DNA from: Durusdinium trenchii
Taxonomy: Eukaryota; Sar; Dinophyceae; Suessiales; Symbiodiniaceae
DNA: 64,000 nt
Direction of reading: 5' to 3'
NCBI GenBank assembly: GCA_963970005.1
Contig: CAXAMN010003558.1
Coordinates: 1,030,247 to 1,094,246, forward strand
Below are positions 1 through 12,600 of this stretch, piece by piece. Both the position numbers and the translations under genes were made by a program. How positions within the stretch are numbered: position 1 is the first letter of the stretch; every line of letters begins with the position of its first letter. The notes below the pieces were generated by a model, which was given only the letters and a program-made list of their open reading frames with translations, was not told where the DNA came from and searched no databases.

Positions 1-660
1 GGAAGTGTTCAATGTAGTGCTTGCATCCCTGCTCACAGATGTCCTTCAGCTCCACCACACCGATCTCACGGGGTATGGCGGGCTGGATGTTCCTCCAAGT
101 AAACTGCTGCGCAGTCTTGACTTCATCCCCCTTATAATCAATAGTCCGCGTCCTGAAAAAAGAGTCCCATTCAAAAAACTCCGTCACCTCGCCAACCCCT
201 CCCAGCCGAGCCACGTCACGAGCGATCGACCGGAGGATGCGGGTGTGCACCTCTGACACCATCTCATGCACCAAGGAGGATTGTCCATCCTGCAGCGGAG
301 CAGTCGGGCAACCCCATAAAGAATTCAGGCCCATGCAAATAGCTTGTACCCATGCGATGACCCAAGGTTCAGCGGCATCGAGAGCGAGGGCGATCTGGGT
401 TCGAAAGGTGGGCAGAGGGAAAGTGTCCTTAGCCCCTAAAGCGTCCGGAAACCCTCCCTTTGCCGTGGACTGGCTGCAGAGCGACGACACCCTTCGAAAC
501 TCTCCGACCAGGTCCTCCCCCATCTCCCAAAGCCTCTTGCCACACAGTCCTTTTCTCGCCTCTCGGCGACGCACAGGGCTTTGCCCCGGGGTGTTCGCAC
601 CACTTGACAAATAGCGATCTGTAACTGCATGTTCTTCGCTAGCAAGCGGCACCTCTGGAG
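1..660 (-). CDS. LINE-like retrotransposon, start of second ORF (partial)
   Basis: One frame on the minus strand stays open from about position 660 to the window edge, so the protein continues beyond base 1. It contains the phrases EPWVIAWVQAICMGLNSLWG and FFRTRTIDYKGDEVKTAQQF, then IPREIGVVELKDICEQG. From memory this resembles the segment that precedes the endonuclease and reverse transcriptase in a multicopy dinoflagellate LINE-like element. No catalytic motif is visible yet because the rest is outside the window. It lies just downstream of the ORF1 proteins on the same strand, as expected for such an element. The start codon was not determined. The assignment rests on recalled family resemblance and gene order. 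Confidence 0.55.
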
Positions 661-983
661 AAATGCCAGGGGCAGGGGAGGGAATGGAACATCCTCCACT
701 TCTGCCCCCACAGGGTTCACCCCCCGCATCGTAGTGCACCGTGTGGAAGCCAAAGCCCCAGGTGGGTCAATTGTCTGCCTCTTCTTCCGGGCGCCAATGA
801 CCTCATCGTTCAAAAGACTGTCCTGCTCAGGGCTTTGCCCCCGATCCCCCATATCGCCTGTACTGCGTCCCCGAGCTTCCAGGGCATTCCCCCGTGATGT
901 ATCTGCCAACTCGTCACCAGGGCACGCCCGCCCCGAGTTCGTAGTGCTTATATTGCCATTGCCCTCTGGACCCACTTCAGCCT

Positions 984-2431
984 CTAATCCTTTTTGGGTT
1001 TTGCCTTCCCTTTTTTCCCTTTGCCTTTGGCGCCTTCTTCTTTTTCTGCTTTGCCCCCTTTTCCTTTGCTCCAGTCCTTCCAACTCCCGGCCTGGTGAGC
1101 CTTCACTTCGGCGCGGTGCTCCGCTGTTGCAATCGAGAGCTCCTGCCGTGACGATAGGCTGGCCCCGTCTGGGGGCAAAAGTTCCATCCGCTGGGCGGAT
1201 GTCCATGCAAGGCCAGTGGACTGGGCTTCGAGAGACTTCAGCCTCTGTATCAGGGTGTCCATCGCCCCGGGCACCATGCCCTTCAATAATTGATCTCCTA
1301 TTGTAGATAATGTCAAAGCTTCCCTCGCCATTGGGCCTGACATTTTGCGGAAGAGGGTTTGTCTGAAGTATCTGAGTAAAGTGGGGCTCCAGGGACCCCC
1401 CCGCTGATGATCGAGCCCCACTTCCTGCACCAGGAGTTGTTGCATCTGTTCGACATCAGGACACCTGGAAACTGCAGTGCAATCCCGCGGATTTTCTGGG
1501 ATTCGCCGAAGATCTGATCTCCCTTCAGGGCCAAATCCCCCCCGTCCTCCGACGACCCCGACCTGCTTTCCTCCTTCTTGTGGCGAGATCGTCGGGCCAT
1601 GCGCTGTGCCCGGCGCCGCTGCTTCCGCCGGGTTCGGACATGAGGGTCCATTCCCGATCCTCGGAACAATACCTCCTGGGAGATCTCCTTGAATTCGACC
1701 GTTGTTGAACTGCTCGAGGAGCTGGATGAACTGCCAGGGCCTTTCCCCGTCTCCTTTTTTCTCTTCCTCGATCTCCCCCTCTTTGACTCTCCGCTCCTTG
1801 ACCTCGGAGAATGGCTTCTCTTCCGCTTCTTCTTTTTCTTTTTCTTTTCTTTCTTTTTCTCTTTTTCTTCCTTCTCCTTGGCCTCCTTCACCTCGATCTC
1901 TGCCGCCGCTGCTGTTGCTGCAGGGCCTGGTCCCCCGACTGCTTCCATTCTGCTCCTCAAGCCTGCCAGCTCGTCGTCGGGCTTCGCACGCCCTTCCAAC
2001 AACACGTCGCGCCAGGGGACTCCGACTAACTCCTCTAAGGACTTGATGGTGCGGAGGTCGCTGCAATGTATGAGGCCGGGTCCCTCGGCCTCCCTCGAGC
2101 ATCCTTCGGGGCAGAGATGTACTCGGGCTGCGGTCATGGCGCCTGTGGCCCAGGTCAAAAGGGCTTCGTGATCTGTGCCATGAAGCCTGACGCTCAGGTG
2201 CCGCCCGGATGCGTCCCTGCTGTCCTCGAGAATGCGCCCCGTGAAGCGACATGGTGTCCCATAGTAATGCGCTGCCTCTGCAACCACCAGATCCCCGATG
2301 CTCGGATCCCAGGGCAGGGCTTCTTCGCCCCGAGGGCCCATGTCCTCTGCATGAGCGGCGGGTCGACGTAGGCCTCGTCTCCTGCGATCGGGCTCTTCTG
2401 CTCTTGCCGGTCTCCTCATCTTCGGTGCCAT
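984..2431 (-). pseudogene. LINE-like ORF1b: basic RNA-binding-type protein, one frameshift
   Basis: The protein starts at 2431 with MAPKMRRPARAEEPDRRRRG. An ordered N-terminal domain follows (about residues 40-160, containing GTPCRFTGRILEDSRDASGR), then a K/E/R-rich segment with an RS-like stretch and a serine run, then a conserved C-terminal region (RKMSGPMAREALTLSTIGDQ, LIQRLKSLEAQ, RMELLPPDG). The end is a GKGKGKKGKAKPKKD tail typical of nucleic-acid-binding retroelement proteins. The N-terminal part is read in one frame and the C-terminal part in another. The switch lies near 1460-1480, so the copy carries a one-base shift or needs frameshifting. It probably packages element RNA; that is inference from family resemblance. 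Confidence 0.6.
2416..2431 (-). promoter_or_regulatory. Stop/start overlap between ORF1a and ORF1b
   Basis: On the minus strand the bases ATGGCACCGAAGATGA contain both the ATG of ORF1b and the TGA that ends ORF1a. The second frame is shifted by -1. This layout allows termination-reinitiation. No in-phase X XXY YYZ slippery heptamer is visible at this point, so reinitiation fits better than ribosomal frameshifting. Confidence 0.45.
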
Positions 2432-3276
2432 TTCCCTTTACCTTTTCCCTTGGGCGGTCGCCCCTTGTTGCTGTATCCCAGGGTTTGACCCCGTATGATG
2501 TGCTTGACACCCTTCCACTTTTTGGTGCCTTCCGGTTGCCGTCCACGATATCCTGGTGGGGATCTCGACGGTGTTCGCGGGCGCCTCGGCAAAGGCTTGC
2601 GGGCCGATGGCTTTGGCGGGACCTTCCTAAGTCCTGCTCCCTCTGGGTCCCTCGCGACCTCTGTGTCGGGGCTGACGCCGTCGTCGTGTTGAGACGGGCC
2701 TTCACTTCCTTCCTCGTCCACTTCACTCTCAACCTCTGCCTCGTTCTCGGGCTCCTCAACCTCTTCCTCCGCTTCTGTTGCCTCCTCCTGCACGGGCTCA
2801 GGCGTAGGATCTTTCTTGGCCTTGCGGCGCTCTCGCTTGCGGCTCCTGCTCCTTGATCTGTCTTTCTCCTCTCTCCTCCGGCGTCGATGTCGAGTCGATG
2901 AACCCGGGGTAGCTGCCTCTGACTCTTCTTGTTTTTCCTTCTTCACCCCCGCCGATGCGGCCGCCGGGTCCTCCTTGCCAGGGTGAACCCCCGCAGCGAA
3001 CTTCTGCGATGCCCCGGCCTTGGTGTCCTTCTTCTCGATCAAGTACCCCTGTTGGTCCACCAACCCGGTGGTTTTGTCAGCCTCGAACGCCTCAGTATCG
3101 GCCTCGAGGGTATGGAGAGTTTTCGCCAGGAAATGTATGAGTTCGGAGGCTTTCGCGGGTGGATACCTTGTTACCACCAATCGCTCAATGCGGGTGGCCA
3201 AATAGCAGGGATTGCACAACCCCGATGTGCCAGCGGGTAGCCCCAGCCGGTTGTGGCAGCTTTTGCAAGCTGCCAT
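2416..3276 (-). CDS. LINE-like ORF1a: zinc-finger and GK-rich protein
   Basis: This intact frame of 286 codons begins MAACKSCHNRLGLPAG. It carries a CxxC-x-C-type cluster near the N-terminus (CKSCHNRLGL ... GLCNPCYLATR) that looks like a zinc ribbon or treble-clef finger. A helical segment follows, then an RRRRRE and RSRSRSRKRER basic stretch, a long acidic stretch (about residues 165-215), and a Pro/Arg/Gly/Lys-rich tail ending GKGKGKWHRR. The order zinc finger, charged linker, basic tail suits an RNA chaperone or nucleocapsid of a non-LTR element. The stop codon overlaps the start of ORF1b. I found no clear promoter upstream. Confidence 0.6.
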   Translation of the reverse strand: MAACKSCHNRLGLPAGTSGLCNPCYLATRIERLVVTRYPPAKASELIHFLAKTLHTLEADTEAFEADKTTGLVDQQGYLIEKKDTKAGASQKFAAGVHPGKEDPAAASAGVKKEKQEESEAATPGSSTRHRRRRREEKDRSRSRSRKRERRKAKKDPTPEPVQEEATEAEEEVEEPENEAEVESEVDEEGSEGPSQHDDGVSPDTEVARDPEGAGLRKVPPKPSARKPLPRRPRTPSRSPPGYRGRQPEGTKKWKGVKHIIRGQTLGYSNKGRPPKGKGKGKWHRR

Positions 3277-3326
3277 CCACAGCTAGAGCCAAACACTACG
3301 GAACCGTCAAAGGTGGTGACTAGTCT

Positions 3327-3554
3327 TTATCCCCGGGGGCGGGGCACCATAGATGTCCTCTTCACAGGGGGCTTCCGGGCTTCCTTCACTTTCCTTGCAC
3401 TTTCCTTGGCCCCATCACAGCCGGGCTCCCCGGCTCCACGCTCAACAAGCCGCAGCAGGTGGGCGCTCGTTGACATTGGATCTCCACGTGCTCCGAAGAC
3501 ATCGAGACGTTCATGGCATACTTGGCAGCCTCGGAGCTTCTTCGGCACGGCCAA
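3327..3554 (-). CDS. Hypothetical CxxC-containing ORF upstream of ORF1a
   Basis: A 75-codon minus frame reads MAVPKKLRGCQVCHERLDVF and continues GARGDPMSTSAHLLRLVE. The CQVCH pair resembles half a zinc finger. It lies about 50 bases upstream of ORF1a on the same strand, so it may be a leader ORF of the same element or simply GC-rich 5' sequence that happens to be open. The function is unknown. Confidence 0.25.
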   Translation of the reverse strand: MAVPKKLRGCQVCHERLDVFGARGDPMSTSAHLLRLVERGAGEPGCDGAKESARKVKEARKPPVKRTSMVPRPRG

Positions 3555-3559
3555 ACGGA

Positions 3560-4560
3560 GGGGTCCTGGAGGACTTGGAGAGGAAAGGTCCTGGCAGGAT
3601 GATGCCCATGTTGCAGCTGGAGAGGAAAAAGAGAAACGTCAGGTCAGCAGATGGATGGAGAAAGATTCCCCTTTCGTGGAGGCGCATCCCAATTATGCCA
3701 AATCAATAATTACTGCTTGCCTCAAGAAATACTAATACTGCCAACCAGTCCCCCTCCAACGCGCAGCACTGGGACGATCACGATGAAGGAGAAGAGCAGG
3801 GTTCCGATGTCGCCGATGATCTGGTGAAAAGGGACGACTCGTCGCCACGGCAAATCCTTCGACCCGGAGGGGGGGCCGGCGTTCTCCTCACCCGCGTTGT
3901 GCGCGGAAGGCTAGCGCAGGCACAGTTTGCCCCTTTTGTGAACAGTTTGCTATGAGGCACTTTTGGACCTTTTGCCCAGCTTTTCTTGAAGGAGAGTATG
4001 CAATTTCCTGATGTTGGTGGGCCTGCCAACCTAGGGTCACTGCGAAATCAGGTTGGGTGATTTGGTCCGCGGCAACTGCCCCCAAAAAAGAGCTCAATGC
4101 CAGATCGCCGCATGCGAACTTGCTTTTGAGATTAACTCAGATTAACCAAGAAGTGTTCCTTTGATTAGGCACCTCGTGTCGTGTGAAAGTGCTTCCTACG
4201 CCCCTTGTGTGCAGCTTCAAGCAAACTGTTGGTTACCAAGTAACCCCCTTTCACTCGCCGTTTGCTCGTTTGCAAGCCCTATGTGTGATGCGGCTTTGCG
4301 CTGCATGCAGGAAAGTCTCCTTATTGAAGAATGCACCTTACCACCATATGGGCATAGGTGCATGCAACTGTGTATCCAGGGAACGCCAAGGTTTCCACCA
4401 GAACGTGGCAGAACCCTGCGGAGACGACCCTCACGGTCGCCTCGACGATGGTCGTGAAGACATCGTACCTCACCGTCGCGTCACGTGGATCGTCAGTCGG
4501 TGGCGGTGGTCGGTGAGGTCGGTCGGTGACTGTGGGTGATGAGACGCGCCGGTGACATGC
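3560..4560. other. No confident gene; probable 5' flank of the LINE-like element
   Basis: GC-rich sequence up to about 4.0 kb contains overlapping minus-strand open frames (3778-4029 and 3888-4097) that compete with each other and show no recognisable motif. From 4.1 to 4.56 kb I see nothing coding. Confidence 0.3.
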
Positions 4561-4568
4561 GCGTCAAA

Positions 4569-4635
4569 TCGCTCCGTTCGATTCGCGATGCCAGGAGCCC
4601 CGATCGTAGCGTCCTTGCTCCGTTCGTAGCTCCCT
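4569..4635. repeat. Dispersed GCTACGAACGG-type repeat, copy 1
   Basis: The block reads GCTCCGTTCG, then GATGCCAGGAGCCCCGATCG and GTAGCGTCCTTGCTCCGTTC. The same phrases recur, often inverted, at 11.53-11.66, 12.73-12.84 and 60.49-60.63 kb. Confidence 0.6.
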
Positions 4636-4649
4636 TTGGGTGAGAAATC

Positions 4650-6410
4650 ATGAAATTCATCCCAATTCACGTACGGTCCGCATCACTCCAACATTCGCTC
4701 CATAGCCCAGGAGAGTTTGTGCATCTTTGCGACAATTCTGCCAACCATCGCTGGCACCCTGGCGCACCAGCCATCACCAAAGATCTCCTTCACTGAGGTG
4801 AGACCTCAGGAAAGGTCTCAGGTTGAAAACAACTGACTCCCCATCTTCTCCCATTGACTTGTAGAGAAGTCCGCCTCATTGACTTGAAAAGCAGTAGAAA
4901 GATTGGCAAGCACACCCAAATGCCACAGGTTTGGAGAGTGGTGTTCCCTCAAACAAATGTCTGCCACATGCTAAACTGCTAAACAAACAAATGTCTGCCA
5001 GTTTGGCACCTGGGTTCATCCCTCGTCTCTGCCCCACATCTTCACCACCACGTTCGTTCTTTTTCGAGGCACATCCTCCACAGCAGCTGCCTTCGGTGTG
5101 ACCGTACTGCATGCAGACGCCCATGATTTCGCCATCCGCCACTTCGCTCTCCTCCACGGTCGAACGCTGTGTAACGTGGTCGAACGACGTAAGGAAGGTC
5201 CGGTGAGAAGAGGACGGTGACAAAGACGCTAGCTTAGGATAGATGAGCACAGGTGTCAAAAGGCAAAAGCGCAAAAGGAAAAAAATGAAATAAAGAAAAA
5301 CAAACTTAGAACAACTCTTCATGCGCAGTTTCAGGTATATACTTCCAAACACTCGTGAAAACAATTTGTCTCCTTCGTGCCCTTCACCTCGTACCACTGG
5401 ACACCGGTGCAGAAGCTGTGGTCGTAGTTTATTGCTTCGGCCCATTTGGTACCTCAACTTCAGAGGATCTTGAGAAACACCTATAGGCGGCACTAGGACG
5501 TGTCTTCAGATGGGAAAAAGCTCCAAAAACCTGGTGGAGGCCATCACTACTGCAGTGTGGAACTCTTCTGGAAAACAGGCAATATGAAATTGGCATTCCA
5601 GAGAAGCATTTTGGATGCCTACTTGTATCAGGATACACCTGATCCGCATCACTGAGATCCTGACATTCTGTCACTGAGCAATACTTTTGCCTCAATCACC
5701 GCGATTCCCATATTTCGGAGCATCAGGAGCATAGCTGCACAACCCACCTGACATGATGAACCCACCTGAGAAGAACCTCGTGGTTCGTGCTTCGTGGTTC
5801 GTTCCAAAGCGGTCTTCAGCCTGGGCTGCACCACCTCTTCAGCCTGGGCTTCCCCACCCTTCCTCTGGATCCACCGGTGATTCCGCACAGAACTCTCGCA
5901 CCTCGAAGATCGGATGCTCCGATGCTCTCCGAGGTTTCCACGCGGCCGGTTTGGGGACGACTTAAGGAGGCGAAGAGGGGGAGTCAAATATCGTGAAGAC
6001 ACATGGTTTGAAGAAGTGTTTACATGGTGTTTACATGGTTTTTACATGGGGTATCAACATAAAAGCGCCCATATGAAGAGGTTTTGCACAGTTATACAAT
6101 CCCATGTCTAGATGTCAGGGGAGGATTATATTCATCAAGAGTCTAGATTAGGCTGACGCCATCTGCGCAGTTCTCGGGCTCCTCTTCCCGAAATCGATGA
6201 TGTTGCGGAAAGCTTGCTGCTGCCAAGAGCAATGTGGTTCATCTGTCTCTGTCACCATGCTTGAAAGGAGCGAGTTATCTATACAGGTGAATGTTCAAGT
6301 GACAACGGCAAACAAACCACCCTGGGAACAAAGAAACAACACCAAATGGCAAATCCAGACTTTTGGCAGCCTTACAGCAAGGCTGCCAGCATCATCTTCC
6401 CTTCGCTTCC
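4650..6410. other. Intergenic or intronic, no feature recognised
   Basis: Mixed-composition sequence with short open frames on both strands, none with a motif or matching splice borders. A short repeat of TTTACATGG-like phrases sits near 6020-6050. Confidence 0.4.
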
Positions 6411-6416
6411 ATTCAC

Positions 6417-6609
6417 CTCGCTGGGCTTGCCCAACCGTCGCCACATGTGAGATGGCCACCACCTGGGCTCCAAAACGCACCACCACGCGGTGGACGCACA
6501 TCGACACGGTGACGCCGTGAACGACATCCCAGCGGCTCGGTCCCACCAAGTGAAGGCAGCATCCAAGCTGGTCACGATGAAGAGAACGATCGTCAGCGCC
6601 CAAACAAAC
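6417..6609 (-). CDS. Putative 193-nt exon with a transmembrane segment
   Basis: CCTCAG precedes and GTGAATGG follows the segment. Two frames are open. I prefer the one that starts FVWALTIVLFIVTSLDAAFT and continues WWDRAAGMS, because the hydrophobic run is typical of a membrane helix. The alternative frame (VCLGADDRSLHRDQLGCC) cannot be excluded. Confidence 0.4.
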
Positions 6610-9600
6610 CTGAGGTGTTTCGTCAGCCTTTTGGTTTTCTTTCGTTTTTCGAAAGCAAAGGGCTTCTGAAGGAAGACGTGGCAGAATTGGCAAGCGAACT
6701 GTTGGGTGTTGGAAGAGAAGCGTGAACTCGCTTAGAGCTGGATACATCCTGAGATCTCTCCACACAATCTTGTCTTTCGGATTAAAGAAAAAAAACGGCG
6801 GCTTTTCAACCTTTGGAGACTCGTTGTCCCCTGTCCTTTGGAAACATTGTCCATCTGCTGACCCTGATGTTGATGTTGCTGCTATGGCAACAGGAGCAAA
6901 CAGCTCCCAAACTCTACAAAAAGCGTGCCCAGACTGCCTCAATAGGTTTTGACCCATCCGCGATATGTTTCAAAAAAAAAGTCCTTCTTGCAGCTAAGTA
7001 GCCCAGGAGAAAAGTTAGTTGACTGGTTCTCTTGGGTCTTTTGCGTCTTCGATTGACTGCCACCACCTCAACTCATCAGCGATGTGGGTCGTCCCAGCAG
7101 TCCAACATTTCAAGGCAATTGAATGGATTCAAACTTCGCATGACTTCACAGCGCTTTTTGAGATCTTCCACTTCAAGGGATGCCGGGATCCTGATCTCAT
7201 GATCATGGATCGGACATTCACCACGATGGGTCTGTGTCCAACCGCCACGGAAACTAAGGAATACACATCCACATCCAGGGTTTTGAAGCCCTTCGTTCAC
7301 CCCAAGAAACCAGAATTTGCGAAAAAAAAGTTAAAAAAAGACGCTCGAGCATCGGTGGAGGCCATCGCAAGTAGGTTGGAGGCCATCGCTAAGACCTTCC
7401 GCTCCATCTGAGTGCGGCACTGCCCGTGGATGCAGCGCCAGTGCCACAGAGCTCGGCCGGTGGCACCGGGCCTTTTTCGTACGGCGACGGACGTGTGCGA
7501 CGTGTGCCGATGTGTGGCTGAAGAGCTGAAGAAGAACACCGAAGAACACGACGGCCGTGTTCTCTTTCAGTGTGTTCCGCAGATTTGGTCTCAAGAAAAA
7601 TATCTTCGGAAAAGATCGGAAAAGCACAGTAGTTGTTTTGCAATCCAAAGGCAAGAGGCTACTCCTCCGATTGGTTCGGGTCCCTCCACCTTCTCTCTCC
7701 CTCCTCTCTTTCAATCTCAAGGGAATCCAACCAAAGCCAAAGAGGCACTCTGTTGGATCGTCAAGAACCTGCACATTCAAGTCCGCAAACCTCCACCTCT
7801 TCCCATCCAATTCCACCTGCTGCTCTCTACTGTTGTCATTTGCCACGAACTGAAATCATCCCCAATCGCCTGCTGAGCATCCAATCGCTAGACCCACCGA
7901 ATCCAGCGCAGCCTGCGAGTTAGCTTTGCTCAAACGCACGTCGATGCGAGACGAATCGATTCCAAGCGATGGACTTCGTGCAACATGGAAAAGGCAAAAA
8001 GGCATGGAAGTGATTTTTTGCGGAGGCCATTGCTAGTAGGTTGGAGGCCATCGCATGGACTCCACAGCACGATCAACCCCAAGTTTCTCTGCAAGGCTTG
8101 AGCTCATTCTGCTAACACATTCAAGCGACATTCAACCCCTCTATATACAACTACCTATTCTCAACTTGACCCTTGCTTGCTGTGACGTCCCTGGCCTGTC
8201 CAGGATATTTACCAAAGTACAAGCGCATCTTCAACGATCGGACTGTTTTACTTCCACTGAGGGTGTACTGGATGGACGACACGGTCTCTGCTTTGAAGCT
8301 CTGGCGTGACCGAGTAGCCTCAAGACAAAAGAGAAGGAAGATTCATTCGATCTTTGGAGAGGAGGACAGCATGTTATAATATGTCATAATTGGTGTCTCT
8401 TGCAAGTGGTTTCCAGTCAGTTCCCCATTTTGTTGGGATGAATGGTTCTCATGCCTCTTGTCTGGCTAGCAGCATCTGCCAGTTCATTGATCGAAACCTA
8501 GTGAAGGCGTGCAGAATGGAGAACCTCTTGCCACAGGTCGAGGAACACCAAGTATCAGAGCATGACACAAATGGGAGCTCTGTCCATATAGGAATCCATT
8601 CAAATTGGTTGACTTTCGAGGGTTCCGACATGTGCACGACATGTGCACGACACAACCTTTGTGCCCTCGTTCTGCCGTTGCAAAGCTCTTCCAACGACTT
8701 GGGTACCCCTACGTAGTCAGCCGGCCAGTGCCTTCGGATGGAACGTGAAACGATTTCTGCACGAGGTTCTCAAAGCGTTGCTTTCAGAAGCTAGAACTCC
8801 AATCACATGAAGACAGGTCCAGTTCAACCCATCAGCTCTACCTCATTCAGCTTCCTTTCGCCCGCTGAGGCAACACGCGTATAGAGCCAACAGCCAACTC
8901 CCACCACGAGCACAGTCTCAGCACACGGGATGATGGTGCAGGACTCATTCAGATTGGCTTTGGGGCTTTCGGGGTGCCAATTCTACAAGAGACTGAAAAG
9001 GAAAGCGATCTGAAAGGCTCAAAGCTCAACTTGAGTTGAGAGACGCCCCCTTTGGGACACATCTCTTTTTTGAGGCACCCAGAGCGGAAGCTCTGAGGCT
9101 TTTTCCTGACCAGGAGATTGAGTACCTTCTCTATTTCTTCTTTTTTTCGGGTTCTACCAGTCCTACCTGACGGTGGATCAACCGCTTTGGCAACAGAAAA
9201 TTCCCCCAAGCACAACTTGGACCACGCACCAAAGCAGTGGCCAGGAGGGCAGTGCTTCTTAAGGCTTTGTGGTAGACCTTCATGTCCAAATCCAGCTCCT
9301 TCTTCGGGGCAAAAGCTCTGGCAAGACTGCTCATGCAAGCTCATCTGGCATAGCACCAAAACATCTCAATAGACAGCTTAAAAGTTCTCCGCTGAATTGA
9401 TTTGATCCCCACAAACGCATCCAAGGATGCGAAAATTCCAAAGCCATTAGGATGCTCAAACAAAGACCAACATGCCACTGCTTCGGATGGTCCAACTTCT
9501 CCTGTTGCAGGATGTTGTTGGCGTGGGGGTCGAAGGCCAATCCTCCGACCTCGTTTGTCATGACTGGTGTTAATTCCAATTTATTTTAATTTAATTCTAA

Positions 9601-12600
9601 TTTGTTACTACTAGTAAGTCACTTGTTCCTAGTAGCTTCTTGTTACTAGTAGTAAGGCACCTGTTACTACTAGCGTGGCACCTGTTAGTAGTAACCATGG
9701 TTCGTTCGTCTTCGGCCGAAATCGGACGGAGGATCCGACGGCTCCGCGCTCCGTCGATCCGTCGGGAGAAGTTCGCCTCCCTCGGTGGATCCGAACAGCA
9801 AAGCATCCGTCTTTTCGGTTCAATACGGGTACATGAAAATCTCCTTTTTTATATGTCTTTCCAGAAAATCTCTTCGTGTTCTGCTCTTGATCTCCGCTCG
9901 AGACCTCTGAGTCACCCTACAGCATTGGAGCCGAACATCATCACTACAAAGGCAGGACCGGTCAGGATGAGGAGAAAGATCAGCAAAAGTCGCATGAAGG
10001 TCAAGAAGGCGGCCTCAACGACCCGCCGCCCGAAGCCGCCCGAAGCCGCCCGAAGCCCCAAGCTGCGAACGAATTCAAAGGGGCTGGGCGGCTTCGGCAG
10101 AAGGATCTCAAGGATGGTGGGTTGGTTTTGTTTGCTTGTGTTACTGCTGCCAGTGCATTTTTTGCCTGATACCCTCGAAAGGACAATGTTTCAAGGTTTC
10201 ATAAATGAAGACTTGAGATATTTGTGGCCAACCCATGTCTCCAAAGTCAGTAAAGCCTGTCCAGGTATCCATGAAGCCACTCGAGCCTTTGATGTACCAA
10301 AGGCAGATTTCTGCAGCTTAGTGAACCAATAGCATCTCACGAGGAAAAACTGCGCCTGCAAGTCAATCCCCATAGCATTGGGCCGCTCCACCTATGCATT
10401 GGGAGGCATCTCTCAGAGAAAACGTTCTCACAGTAGAAGACTTGAAGACACCAAACACTCTAAAGGTTATGGTTATGGTTGTTGCTGGCTGCATGTCTCT
10501 TCCAAAGGGTTTCTAGCGTCCACTTTCAGGGCTTGAATGTTCCATTACAAATCCTCTGCCTTGATTCATCCACCGACACTCGCCGCACTCGCCTTCAACA
10601 GGTACACTCGCCCATTCTCGGTCAGCACCAAAAGGGTTTCATTGTCCTGGACCCGAGCACCGAGCGATTCATGGCTCGCATCGTCGCTCTCCTCGTCGCA
10701 TCTCGTCGCTCCGCTCGCTCCGCTCCTTCGGTCGAAAGAAGTTGAAGAGCCCCAGGGTCACAACGTTCATCAGGATCACTGTCACAGGATGAAACCTGAG
10801 CAACGCTGCCAAGGGGAAACGGACGTAAAGTGACAGGAAACCAGACGAAAGCGAACCTGCTGGACTGTTTCTCCAGTGTCCATGCAAGGGATGCCGACTT
10901 TGCAGAAAATCAAAAGGTCTTTACTCAAGGGTCAAATGACCCTAGAAGGTCAAAGGTCTACAATGATGACGCATTTCTGAGAGCTCAGCTTGGCAGTCTT
11001 CACGACAATCGCATTTTTCAGCTGCTCCGGAGGGATCTGAGAAGAGACGCGTCCGATTGTCAGACACTGGTCTTCCATGATCTTTCAACCAGGAACACCC
11101 ATACGGTCTTGTTGGTGCCCCCATGACCTTTCGCCGTTGCTTCAACTGAATAACCCCATTCGACTCACCACGGGTTTTGTCAAGTCCACTCTCCATACGA
11201 GGAAAACTCGATCGACATCGACATCGAAGTCAGGGGCCTCGTTGCCCATGTGAGCATAGACCTTCTCAAAAATGCTCATCTTCAGAGACTCCTTCACGCC
11301 CTGAGAACCCAAACGCATGGCCAGGGAGAAATGCCGCTGAAAGGGCACATGGCCAAGCCAATGATGGAACACAAGATGCAAACCGTTAGTTCCTACCTCT
11401 GACCTGGGGCTGAAGGCAATATAGTCAAGCAGATTTGGCGCCAATTCCGCGCTACCCCGGAAGCTGTAGCAAATTCCGTGCGTGCAATCACAACGGGCCA
11501 CAAAAAGCAATGAACACAAAAAAAAAGACAAATTAGCTTCTTGTTACTAGTAGCATTCTTGCTCCTAGTAGTAAGGCCAGGAGCCCCGTTCGTAGCGTCC
11601 TTGCTCCGTTCGTAGCGATGCCAGGAGCCCATAGTAGCTTCTTATTACTGGTAAGCAAGAACACGATGAAACGTGTTGTAAACGTGTTTTGCGCCAAATC
11701 CAAGGTCCCAGCCAGGTCTGCATCTTCAACATGACCCAAGGTTTCGTCCATATCTCAGTCAAGACAGAAAACCGATTGCTTCGCCAGCGCTCGTTGTGCC
11801 AATACCAGGTGGCCTTCTTTCTCAAGATGGTTATGGCAGTCACGTAGTTCTAGAATCTTCTCCAATCAGGCCAATCATGATGCATTCTCTTGTCAGGTGA
11901 TAGTGTGTTGTTGAACCTGCTGAAAATTTCCTGCCATCACTCAACTCACATGGTTTTGTTGAGGCAAATCACTATTAACTACTAAACCCAGGCTAGGACG
12001 TTGGATAAGATTGTGGTTGGCAGAAAACCTCATCAAATCTTCAGCATCCAGGGCCTAAGAATGTACTGTAAACAGGGATGAAAAAATAGAAATAACATAG
12101 CAAGAGAACTGGAGAACGGCGGGCCCAGGGGCCCCAAAGAAAAAGAATGCTGGTTGGTAGTTTCTCCAGTCCTACGTGGCGTTTGTCAGGACCCGTTTGA
12201 CAGAAAAAAGGGGCTCCTCTGCCTGCTGCCTTTTCGGCCTGTTGGACATAATATTCATAGAGCCAGGAAATGAAAGGACCAAAGGAGGTGACCAAATCGA
12301 GGTCCTTCTCTGGAGATGGGTGGGGCTGTCGCCGCCTTCTCCGAATCAAGGCCTACAACTTGATGTTGATCCCACTGGATGAATGCGGTTTCTTTAAGGA
12401 GCTCAGAACCACCAAGCTCACACACCTTGCAGCACATCTGTCGAGAGCCGAGGATCTAGTGGCACATGGAGACTTCATCGCCCTCCGGACCCATTCATCC
12501 TCGTCGAGATAGATCCTCAGCGGTCGAGGCTCGCACCGCTCGGCCCGGTGGAGGAGCGGCACCTCGCAGGGCCGGGCTCTGTGGTGATCTCTCCTGGGTC

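Noticed and set aside
1689-2171. Plus-strand frame with FFFFFFFSFFFSFSS
   Set aside because: It is the antisense of the lysine/glutamate-rich part of ORF1b.
7412-7660. Minus-strand exon reading AVVFFGVLLQLFSHTSAHVA
   Set aside because: Three frames compete and no acceptor/donor pair fits. Left out of the exon list.
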